Origin: Mariniblastus sp.
GTDB taxonomy: Bacteria > Planctomycetota > Planctomycetia > Pirellulales > Pirellulaceae
Direction of reading: 5' to 3'
DNA: 57,898 nucleotides
Assembly (NCBI GenBank): GCA_029251085.1
Contig: JAQXDZ010000016.1
Span: 1-57,898, forward strand
Shown: positions 8,985 through 16,253 of the stretch, one piece after another
Numbering within the stretch: the stretch's first letter is position 1
How the letters are laid out: each line of letters starts with the position of its first letter
Notes under the pieces: model-generated
Database searches by the model: none
Told to the model about the DNA's origin: nothing
Seen by the model: the letters and a program-made list of their open reading frames with translations, nothing else
Program-made: the position numbers and the translations under genes

Positions 8985-9117
8985 ATTTCTGCTTTGCTAG
9001 GACAGGCCGGAGAGTGTTGTCGAGTTGACAGTGCGTAGTGATTGTTAGAATGCAATGACGGAAGTCGGTTGGCGTTTCGCTCATTCATCCCCTTGAGGCA
9101 ATTATTTTAAGGCAGAT

Positions 9118-9786
9118 TTGTTGGTTTCTAAATTAAGCTGGACAGTAGCTTTGGTGCGGTTAACGATCGTGGTTTCGATTTTTTGCCTCAATGCGCTGTC
9201 TGTTGGTTTTGCGCTAGCTCAGGATTCAGATTCGAAGTCTCGACGGTATGATCAGGGGCCATTGGTGAAAAAAGATTACCAGGGGGCAGCGCCGGATTCG
9301 ATCAAGAAATTTGCTGCGTCAACTGAAATAGAGGTGCGGTACGAGTATCGTTATCAGTTGCACCAAAAGAATCAGCGGTTTCAAATCTATGTATCGGATC
9401 TCGACGTGTACTCGATTATGTTGCCAAAAAAATCATGGAATCGGCAGCTGTATAACGTCCGCCTCCTCGACCATGAACAGGGGCACTTTGATATCGGCGA
9501 AATTTTTGCGTTGGAAGCGGAAATTGAGATTGCCAGAAAAATGAAAGACAAGCGGCGTTTCCTGAGTACGGGAAAGAGTAAGGCGAGTGTGCTTGCTAAG
9601 CTTGAAGAAACTTTGAGCCAGGAATTTTCTCATATCGTGGCTGAGATGAAAGAAGAGCAAATTGCTTACGACAACGCTACAAATCATGGCCTCGACCGGA
9701 AGGCACAAAAACTCGCCCGCGATAGCCATTCGGAGAAACTAAAAGCATTGCAAAAGAAAGTCAAAAGCCTAGCGGGACACCAGTAG
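9118..9786 (+). CDS. Exported DUF922-like protein with HEXXH zinc-protease motif
   Basis: The 222-residue product has an N-terminal hydrophobic segment (VALVRLTIVVSIFCLNALSVGFALA) and the motif LLDHEQGHFDIGE near residue 118. This contains HEXXH (HEQGH), the zinc-binding signature, in the context used by DUF922, a family of predicted secreted Zn-dependent proteases. The C-terminal part (about 150-222) is charged and helical, probably coiled coil. The start is a TTG at 9118 (or 9121) behind AAGG; no ATG precedes the signal region. The substrate is unknown. It is followed by a 250-base regulatory region. Confidence 0.7.
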   Translation: MLVSKLSWTVALVRLTIVVSIFCLNALSVGFALAQDSDSKSRRYDQGPLVKKDYQGAAPDSIKKFAASTEIEVRYEYRYQLHQKNQRFQIYVSDLDVYSIMLPKKSWNRQLYNVRLLDHEQGHFDIGEIFALEAEIEIARKMKDKRRFLSTGKSKASVLAKLEETLSQEFSHIVAEMKEEQIAYDNATNHGLDRKAQKLARDSHSEKLKALQKKVKSLAGHQ

Positions 9787-9868
9787 CTTGTTTTGCCGTG
9801 TTGGATCGATTTTCTTCAATAATTTTGCCCGAGTGAAGGTGGTTTCCACGATTGCTCAGGTTGACGAT

Positions 9869-9885
9869 TACGGCATGATGCCGTA
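9869..9885. promoter_or_regulatory. 17-bp palindrome, candidate operator 1
   Basis: TACGGCAT-G-ATGCCGTA is a perfect 8-bp inverted repeat with a one-base centre. It lies about 150 bases upstream of the gene at 10039 and 4 bases from a second 17-bp dyad. A dimeric DNA-binding protein site or an RNA hairpin are both possible. Confidence 0.55.
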
Positions 9886-9889
9886 TCTT

Positions 9890-9906
9890 TACGCATGAAT
9901 TGCGTA
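9890..9906. promoter_or_regulatory. 17-bp palindrome, candidate operator 2
   Basis: TACGCA-TGAAT-TGCGTA is a perfect 6-bp inverted repeat with a five-base spacer. It has the same length and the same outer TACG...CGTA as the dyad at 9869-9885. The two centres are 21 bp apart, two turns of B-DNA, so proteins bound at both would lie on the same face. Confidence 0.55.
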
Positions 9907-9972
9907 TTTGCTGGGTTCGGTCTCTTTTGTGGAGCAGTGAGCGGCAGCAGGTCGGGATTGAGTTTGATTGTT

Positions 9973-9993
9973 ACCTCGTTGAAATGTCGAGGT
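9973..9993 (+). promoter_or_regulatory. Stem-loop in leader of the 10039 gene
   Basis: ACCTCG (9973-9978) pairs with CGAGGT (9988-9993) around a nine-base loop, 45 bases before ATG 10039. It may be part of the mRNA leader. No T-run follows, so it is not a terminator. Confidence 0.35.
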
Positions 9994-10038
9994 GCAGTTT
10001 GAATCTAGTTTGAAATGGTTTCTTAAGGTTTTGCGATA

Positions 10039-10872
10039 ATGAAAATTAATCAAATTCTCGTTAGTTTGTTTGTGTTGGCTTTAGCCGTTCCATGTTTCGG
10101 TCAGGAAAAGAATGGCAAAGAAGGCAAGGGTGGAATGTTCGACTCGAAAGAGGAATATGGAAATTTCATTGGGTCGGCCAAAAGGGCATCGGCTGAAAAC
10201 CCAGAATTGCGATCTTTGATTCCGTTGATCAATGATATTGCTCAGGGGCAGCCGATTGGTTCAACTGCCTCGCGTTTCGGCACGGCGAGTAGCGAACTTG
10301 GTCTTCTGTCTAACCCGCGTATTCGCGAAGACATCGAGATGGTTGACGATCAGTATCGGGAGTTTCAGGACCGACAAAGAACTTTGCAGAAAGAAATGGC
10401 GGATCAGTTAAGGAAAATTGATTTCACAGATACTGAAAATCTTCCGAGCCAAATTAAGGAAATCCGCGACTCTGCTGAGCGGGAAATGAATGAGTTGCTA
10501 CTTCCTCATCAGGTTAAGCGATTGAGGCAGTTGAGAATGCAGTCTTTACTGCAGCGGCGTGACCTCGTGCAAGTTTTGACGTCTGACCCAATTAAATCTG
10601 ACCTAAAGATTACGGATGAGCAATCTCAGGAATTGCGAGACTATCAAGTACAGATGCAAGAAGACTTGCAGCGAGAAATGGCAAAACTACAAGATAAGGC
10701 GCGAAGTCGATTGCTTTCGAAATTGAATCCGTCGCAAAAGAAAGAAGTTGAAGAGATGATTGGCGATACGTTTGTTTTCCAAAATGCAAGAGGCAATTCA
10801 AAAGGTGACGCAAAAGGAAAGCCAGAAGGAAAAGCGAAGGGAAAGGGCAAAGCGTTCGGCAAGGGAAAGTAA
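10039..10872 (+). CDS. Small exported coiled-coil protein, function unknown
   Basis: The 277-residue product has a signal peptide (ILVSLFVLALAVPCFGQ). It then has mostly helical, charged sequence with segments such as LLLPHQVKRLRQLRMQ and LKITDEQSQELRDYQ. These resemble the L-T-x-x-Q-style helices seen in Spy/CpxP-like periplasmic proteins and in many planctomycete secreted proteins of unknown role. The C-terminus is a Lys/Gly-rich low-complexity tail (about residues 253-277, KGKGKAFGKGK type). The gene is monocistronic: tandem palindromes lie upstream and an intrinsic terminator at 10940-10975 closes it. I do not recognise a specific family. Confidence 0.7.
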   Translation: MKINQILVSLFVLALAVPCFGQEKNGKEGKGGMFDSKEEYGNFIGSAKRASAENPELRSLIPLINDIAQGQPIGSTASRFGTASSELGLLSNPRIREDIEMVDDQYREFQDRQRTLQKEMADQLRKIDFTDTENLPSQIKEIRDSAEREMNELLLPHQVKRLRQLRMQSLLQRRDLVQVLTSDPIKSDLKITDEQSQELRDYQVQMQEDLQREMAKLQDKARSRLLSKLNPSQKKEVEEMIGDTFVFQNARGNSKGDAKGKPEGKAKGKGKAFGKGK

Positions 10873-10939
10873 TTTTCAAAGTAAGAATTTAGCTTTTTGT
10901 CCCACTGCCAAATTGAAGTCGGTACAATAAGAATCCAAG

Positions 10940-10975
10940 AGGCATCGCTGACCGAGTTGGCGGTGTCTTTTTTTT
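10940..10975 (+). terminator. Intrinsic terminator after 10039-10872
   Basis: AGGCATCGC (10940-10948) pairs with GCGGTGTCT (10960-10968) in a 9-bp stem with two G-T wobbles and an 11-base loop. A run of eight T (10968-10975) follows at once, its first T also closing the stem. This is a standard Rho-independent terminator, 68 bases after the stop codon. Confidence 0.8.
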
Positions 10976-11004
10976 GGAGTTACTAGGCTGTTTTTTTGTG
11001 AGAC

Positions 11005-12366
11005 ATGAAAATGTGGATCCTTTATTCAACACGATGTGTCCTGTTAGTTTTGGCTGCGTTGCTGATGACCAACGCTGCCGAAGCAACTGAGAAGCAACCT
11101 AATATCATTTATATTTTGGCAGATGATTTAGGTTACGGAGATTTGGGATGTTACGGCCAGGAATTGATCAAGACGCCAAATATTGACAGTCTGGCAAAGA
11201 CTGGCATGCGTTTTACTGACCACTATTCCGGTGCTCCAGTTTGTGCGCCTGCTCGGTGCGTTTTATTGACGGGTCTTCACACCGGTCACTGCCCAATTCG
11301 TGGTAATCGGGCATTGGAATTTGAGGGCAACGTACCTATTCCCAAATCGTATGTGACGTTGGGAGAGGTAATGCAGAAAGCAGGTTACGCGACGGGTGCA
11401 TTTGGCAAATGGGGGCAAGGTTATCCAGGTTCCGTGGGCGACCCTGTGCTTCGAGGGTTTGACCAATTCTATGGTTACAACTGTCAGCGGGAAGCGCACA
11501 ATTATTATCCGGGGCATCTTTGGAAGAACGATAAAAAAGTAGTCCTCACTGGCAACAAAAAGGGAAAGAAGGAGCAGTACTCACACGATTTAATTACAGA
11601 GCAGGCGTTAAGTTTTATTGCGACTCCCCGTGACAAGCCATTTTTTGTTTACGTTCCTTACACGATTCCTCATACAAGTTTTCAAGTGCCTGATTTGGAA
11701 CCTTATCGGGAAAAAAGTTGGTCGGTTAATCAGAAAACGCAGGCTGCTATGATTTCGCGAATGGATCGAGATGTTGGGCGAATTGTTAAGCAGGTTCAGG
11801 CGTTGGGCGAGCTTGAAAACACACTGATTATTTTTTCATCCGATAATGGCCCCCACGGAGCAGGCAAGACGCTGACGCACTTTAATGCTGCCGGGCCGCT
11901 TCGTGGTAAAAAGGGAGCGACTTACGAAGGGGGAATCAGGGTGCCGCTGGTTGTGAGTTGGCCGGGAAAAATTAAGCCGGGAACTGAAAGTGATCTCATT
12001 TCCGGATTTCAAGATTTGTTTCCTACCTTTGCTGAATTGGCAGGTGCAAAAGCTCCTGCGAACATTGATGGGTTAAGTTTTGTTTCTGAATTATTAGGAC
12101 GACCCACTCAGAAAAAACATGAGTATCTTTACTGGGAGTTGGGAACTCGCCAGGGATTGAGAAAAGGAAATTGGAAGGCAGTCCGCAACAGCACCAAAAA
12201 GAAACTGGGCGATGTCGAAATTTACGACCTGTCTAATGACATCGGGGAATCAAATAATCTCGCGACGCAAAAGCCGGAAATCGCTGCCCAGTTTCTTGAA
12301 TTACTGCAATCAGCTCGAAAGCCATGTGAACTCTTCCCAATACCAGTTTTGGACAACGAAAAATGA
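11005..12366 (+). CDS. Exported Cys-type sulfatase (arylsulfatase A-like)
   Basis: The 453-residue product has a signal peptide (LLVLAALLMTNAAEA) followed by the sulfatase N-terminus NIIYILADDLGYGDLGCYG, whose two Asp bind calcium. The modification motif C-x-P-x-R is present as CAPAR in APVCAPARCVLLTG (about residue 75), so the Cys can become formylglycine. The DNG of FSSDNGPHG and the C-terminal GLRKGNWKAVR complete the fold. Length is normal. The adjacent DUF1080-like gene overlaps by four bases (ATGA), indicating translational coupling. The substrate is not predictable; marine planctomycete sulfatases generally act on sulfated polysaccharides. Confidence 0.92.
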   Translation: MKMWILYSTRCVLLVLAALLMTNAAEATEKQPNIIYILADDLGYGDLGCYGQELIKTPNIDSLAKTGMRFTDHYSGAPVCAPARCVLLTGLHTGHCPIRGNRALEFEGNVPIPKSYVTLGEVMQKAGYATGAFGKWGQGYPGSVGDPVLRGFDQFYGYNCQREAHNYYPGHLWKNDKKVVLTGNKKGKKEQYSHDLITEQALSFIATPRDKPFFVYVPYTIPHTSFQVPDLEPYREKSWSVNQKTQAAMISRMDRDVGRIVKQVQALGELENTLIIFSSDNGPHGAGKTLTHFNAAGPLRGKKGATYEGGIRVPLVVSWPGKIKPGTESDLISGFQDLFPTFAELAGAKAPANIDGLSFVSELLGRPTQKKHEYLYWELGTRQGLRKGNWKAVRNSTKKKLGDVEIYDLSNDIGESNNLATQKPEIAAQFLELLQSARKPCELFPIPVLDNEK

Positions 12367-13136
12367 AGTGGATGCAGCAATTTAAGGTCTGGGTTTTTGG
12401 CTTGATGATGCTTGCTCCAACTCTTTTAGCGACATCGCTTGCTGCGCAGTCCACTAAGACGCAGGATTCGAAACCGGATCAAGACCCAACACAACAAGAA
12501 GTGCCTGCCCAGCCATTAATTGTGCCCGTTTTGATGAAGCCAGGGAAATTGGTTTTCTCAGATAGTTTTAAAGAAAGCACGCTTCGGCCCCAGTGGACTC
12601 CGCTGCATCAAACCAGATGGAATGTTATCAATGGCATGCTCCACGGTATTCCTGCCACAGAAGAGTTTCAGAAAAGCCGCACTAAGCATAATGGTGGCAC
12701 GCCAAGTTCGAAGCTAGAAGTGCCAGTCACAGACTGTATCCTCCAAATGTCTTTTAAATTGACAGGCAAGATGAATGGTGCACACTTTGGATTTAACGAT
12801 GGAACGTTTCAAAGTGGTACGGGGCATGTCGGGCGAGTCACGTTTCACAAACGCGACGGCATCTCGCTCATTAAAGATAAAAACACCAAACTTGAAAACG
12901 ATCAGGTTGAAGTCCTCAAATCAGATCCATTCAAGATTCAGTCGGATCATTGGTATACCTTTGTGCTGGAAGTCAAAGGCGAAAAAATGGTGATGCAATT
13001 AAAAGATGGGCCAACGCTGAAGACGCGGCACGAACGTTTTCGAGCTCCAAAATCCTGGATCAATTTGCCCACGCGCGGCGGCGGTGAAATCTTTTATGAC
13101 GATGTTCGTATTTGGGCACCGTTAAAAGAAGAGTAG
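12363..13136 (+). CDS. Exported DUF1080-like concanavalin-fold protein
   Basis: The 257-residue product has a signal peptide (VFGLMMLAPTLLATSLAAQ), a polar linker and a beta-sandwich domain of about 190 residues. KLVFSDSFKESTLRPQW starts the domain and GGGEIFYDDVRIWAP ends it, the pattern of DUF1080/LamG-like domains (now called 3-keto-disaccharide hydrolase-like). The start codon overlaps the stop of the sulfatase (ATGA at 12363-12366), so the two are cotranslated and probably act on the same glycan. The stop lies 10 bases from a convergent gene. Confidence 0.7.
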   Translation: MKWMQQFKVWVFGLMMLAPTLLATSLAAQSTKTQDSKPDQDPTQQEVPAQPLIVPVLMKPGKLVFSDSFKESTLRPQWTPLHQTRWNVINGMLHGIPATEEFQKSRTKHNGGTPSSKLEVPVTDCILQMSFKLTGKMNGAHFGFNDGTFQSGTGHVGRVTFHKRDGISLIKDKNTKLENDQVEVLKSDPFKIQSDHWYTFVLEVKGEKMVMQLKDGPTLKTRHERFRAPKSWINLPTRGGGEIFYDDVRIWAPLKEE

Positions 13137-13146
13137 CCTTTGAGGG

Positions 13147-14610
13147 TTAGTTGTCTTTGGTTATTTCGAAAGTGCCGTTTTCCAACTGTTGGATCGTAAT
13201 GAGTCGATTGGAATCAATGGTTGGAAACGTTTGGGATTTTTGATTAGGACCAAGGATTTTGATGGAGACAGGTGTCTCGACATTGCCTAGTCCGAAGTGA
13301 AGTGTCATTTCATTTTGGTTTCCCTGCCCAGTACCCGCTTCAACTGCTCTGGTGAGAATGTGTTTCCCGGCGATAACTTTTACGACTGTGCCGATTGCGG
13401 ATCGATTGAAATCAGTTCCGTTTCCGTGGACCAAGACTTTCAGCCAATGGCTATTTTTTAGCTGATTTTGGTAGAGCTTGTTTGCGGTGATTAAATCGAG
13501 ATCGCCGTCACGATCGTAATCGGCCCAGGCCGCCTGATACGTGGGCGGTAGGTTCCCGAGGTTGTTGTCAACGGTGACATCTGAAAATTGAAAGTTAGTC
13601 TGGTTCTTGTAAAGTACGGCATTGTTCTTTTTTCCAAATGAGGCAGTGCCGTAAACGGTGGTAAAAAACAGATCGAGATTCCCATCATTGTCAAAATCGC
13701 CGGCCGACGGACTGGCATAAGATTCTTGATAAAAAACTCCGGAGGTGCCGCGATCTTCAAATGTGTATTCTTTCTCGGGTCCAAGGTTCTTTAAGAATCT
13801 AGATTGAGGCTGATTGCCGCGGCTATCCCGATGGGCAAAGTTTCCGGCAAATAAATCCATCAATCCGTCGTTATTAAAGTCCCCCCAGGCCGCTCCGATC
13901 GAATGCCCACCGCCAAATTTGTCGGAGGTGGCAATTGCATTGACGGCTGGCGCTTTGTTCTCAAAATTCCCCAGTCCATCGTTCACCCACAACAGGTTTG
14001 GCTGGAGTCGGTAATTGGAAACGTAGATGTCCGGATCGCCATCGAGGTCGTAATCACAGGCGGTGACTCCTCGTGCGCGGTATTGGGTGTCCTCTCGTGC
14101 AAGTCGAAAGGCCGTTCCTTTTTCGTTCATGAGAAATAGATCTGGGTAGGTGATTCCGTTACCCCAATCTTCGTAACCGCCTACGTAAAGGTCAACGAAT
14201 CCGTCGCAATTGAAGTCTCCCCAGCAGGCCCCCAGAGAAACAGTGTCTGGAAGTTCGGGTAAATCGAAGGGGATGAATTCCTTGCCGCCGATGTTCTTGT
14301 AGAGTTTAAGGTTAGACCATGAGAATAGGTCAATAAATCCGTCGTTATCAAAATCTGCCGCAATCAACTCGCCTAGTCCATTGGCCAGGCGGGAGAACTT
14401 TTGCCCCTCTTCATTTTTCCAAACGGTGCCACCGCAACACAGATCTGGCCACCCATCATTGTTCAAATCGGCCCAGCATGCTGCGGAGCCGCCTAGCTCA
14501 AGCCCCAGGCTGGTAGTTTGATCGGTAAAACCCGGAGGGGCTGAATCCTGTGCAGCTAGATCACTTGTTGCGGTCAATAATAAGATAGAAAGAAGAAGAT
14601 AGTGTCGCAT
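13147..14610 (-). CDS. Exported FG-GAP/VCBS repeat protein, CRTAC1-like, with ASPIC/UnbV tail
   Basis: The 487-residue product has a signal peptide (LLLSILLLTATSDLAA). It then has six or more FG-GAP/VCBS repeats with calcium-type D-x-D/N-x-D-G loops (WADLNNDGWPDL, DFDNDGFIDLF, DFNCDGFVDLY, DYDLDGDPDIY, DFNNDGLMDLF, DFDNDGNLDLF, DYDRDGDLDLI). The last 90 residues (VHGNGTDFNRSAIGTVVKV to VETPVSIKI) match the ASPIC/UnbV domain. This domain order is that of the CRTAC1 family. Its role in bacteria is unknown; a calcium-bound extracellular propeller is likely. It is the third gene in a row on this strand, 100 bases after the preceding one. Confidence 0.88.
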   Translation of the reverse strand: MRHYLLLSILLLTATSDLAAQDSAPPGFTDQTTSLGLELGGSAACWADLNNDGWPDLCCGGTVWKNEEGQKFSRLANGLGELIAADFDNDGFIDLFSWSNLKLYKNIGGKEFIPFDLPELPDTVSLGACWGDFNCDGFVDLYVGGYEDWGNGITYPDLFLMNEKGTAFRLAREDTQYRARGVTACDYDLDGDPDIYVSNYRLQPNLLWVNDGLGNFENKAPAVNAIATSDKFGGGHSIGAAWGDFNNDGLMDLFAGNFAHRDSRGNQPQSRFLKNLGPEKEYTFEDRGTSGVFYQESYASPSAGDFDNDGNLDLFFTTVYGTASFGKKNNAVLYKNQTNFQFSDVTVDNNLGNLPPTYQAAWADYDRDGDLDLITANKLYQNQLKNSHWLKVLVHGNGTDFNRSAIGTVVKVIAGKHILTRAVEAGTGQGNQNEMTLHFGLGNVETPVSIKILGPNQKSQTFPTIDSNRLITIQQLENGTFEITKDN

Positions 14611-14710
14611 TAGGTTCCCAACTTTTTGATCGTTGTTGAATTGCCAAATCCTTTGACTATTTGCAGGTCAGCCGCTACCGGTTCTTTTGGATTGTTTTAG
14701 ATGAGTGAAA

Positions 14711-16195
14711 CTACTCTTGTGGAATTTCATTTAAGGTGTAATACGCGTCAGCGTGTACAAGCTTCTCGCCGGTACTTGAGCGAATAGCCGGGAGTCTAAA
14801 ATCGTGCACGTGTCCCTGAACGCGATTGTCAACTTTGAGATCGACGGTCATGCGATCTTCGGAGACCACTGCTTGCGTTGTGACGGGTGTGGTTTGATCG
14901 ACTTCGGGGCTGCCATAACCCTGACGATAGATGTGGGTGAAAGTTGCCAATTGGTAGTTGGTAGCCAGGCCCGCAATTTTTGGATCTACCGGTTTAGTAA
15001 AAGTAATCTTAAAACCGTCTACGGTGGCAGTTATCGTTTTGATTTCGAACGGCGTAACGCCCGTCCAATCCAGACGCTGGATGGCGTACGCCTTTGGGCC
15101 ACGCACAGGCCAGCCACGATTTGTTCCTCCGGCAATTAAATTACCATTAGGTGTAAATTGCACCGCGAGTAGCCCGGTGTCAAATCCTTCACGGAACGGG
15201 TAGCAGGCACCTTGCCAGACGCCATTCACTTTTTCTGTCGTTGCCCGCATGACCACGCCGAGGCTGAAATCACCAATGAAAATCTGGTTTTCAAACGGGC
15301 CAAATTTTCCACCGGTGCGATCGACCATGAACCCCGATATGGATCTTCCCATTCGCTTGTAAGGAAAAACGACGGCATAAGGGACTAGCTCTTTGACTCT
15401 CTTTCGTTCGACTTCTAATCGAGAGGGGGTATTAGGGACCGTTGGTGGTTGTCCCATTTCTGGAGCAAGTTCGTACGAATTGAAGCTGACTGGGTGCCCC
15501 ATAAATCCTCCTGGTTCGAGAACTTTTAAAGAGCACGAGCCATTCCACGGGCCTTGGCTCTCAGCATAAAACATAACGCCATGTTCGTTCGGGCCAATTC
15601 CGCATGGGCTCCGAATGCCACTGCAAACGGGGATGGAACGTCCATCGGGAGTGATCTTTAGGCACCAACCTCGGAATGGTGCTTTGGAGTGGTAAGACTC
15701 CGAAAGGCAGAGCGCGACCCAAATGTTTCCTTCAGGATCGGGTTTGGAGCCGAATGAAAATTCGTGATAGTGTCGGAATCCCCAGCGATCGCTCAGCGTA
15801 TCAAATTGATCGGCTCGCCCATCGTTATTGGTATCCGTAATGCGTGTTACTTCTGTTTGCTGAGTAATATGGAATGCGTCATTTCGATAGGCCATTCCAA
15901 ATATTTCATCCAAACCACTGGCGTATTTCTTAAATACGGGTTCTGGATATTTTTGAAAGATGCCATCAACGAGGAAAATATCACCCCGCCGCGTAGCGAT
16001 GGCAAGTTGTTTCTTGTCCGGCATGACCTCAAAGCTGCCTGCTTCAACGGCAAGTTCTGGAGGAAGTGGCACTTCGACCATTTTGTAGTATTTTGCTTCC
16101 TCTTCGGCTGTTCCCCAATACTCACCAAGAGGCTCTTGTTGAGGGAAGCAAACGAACAGTAACGTTATTAGTGATTCAAGGAGTGTCGTGAACAT
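14711..16195 (-). CDS. Exported propeller protein, putative dehydrogenase-like
   Basis: The 494-residue product begins with a hydrophobic segment (TLLESLITLLFVCF) that may be a signal. The body reads as a six-bladed NHL/sorbosone-dehydrogenase-like propeller: LAVEAGSFEVMPDKKQLAIATRRGDIFLVDG, TRITDTNNDGRADQFDTLSD, GNIWVALCLSE and GNLIAGGTNRGWPVRGPKAYAI. It ends in a beta-sandwich-like tail (about 390-494). Planctomycetes and verrucomicrobia have many 'membrane-bound dehydrogenase-like' propellers paired with TIGR02603-type haem domains. Here the haem protein is the gene directly upstream, 58 bases away (16254-19019). A redox partnership is inferred; no haem motif lies in this protein itself. 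Confidence 0.7.
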   Translation of the reverse strand: MFTTLLESLITLLFVCFPQQEPLGEYWGTAEEEAKYYKMVEVPLPPELAVEAGSFEVMPDKKQLAIATRRGDIFLVDGIFQKYPEPVFKKYASGLDEIFGMAYRNDAFHITQQTEVTRITDTNNDGRADQFDTLSDRWGFRHYHEFSFGSKPDPEGNIWVALCLSESYHSKAPFRGWCLKITPDGRSIPVCSGIRSPCGIGPNEHGVMFYAESQGPWNGSCSLKVLEPGGFMGHPVSFNSYELAPEMGQPPTVPNTPSRLEVERKRVKELVPYAVVFPYKRMGRSISGFMVDRTGGKFGPFENQIFIGDFSLGVVMRATTEKVNGVWQGACYPFREGFDTGLLAVQFTPNGNLIAGGTNRGWPVRGPKAYAIQRLDWTGVTPFEIKTITATVDGFKITFTKPVDPKIAGLATNYQLATFTHIYRQGYGSPEVDQTTPVTTQAVVSEDRMTVDLKVDNRVQGHVHDFRLPAIRSSTGEKLVHADAYYTLNEIPQE

Positions 16196-16253
16196 GTTTG
16201 TTTTTTTGGTAGCTGATTATGGTATTAACGTGTATTGGTCGAGGTTGGTGAAT

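Noticed and set aside
9869..9906. The two palindromes as terminators of the DUF922 gene
   Set aside because: Neither is followed by a T-run, and their shared sequence and 21-bp spacing fit protein-binding sites better.
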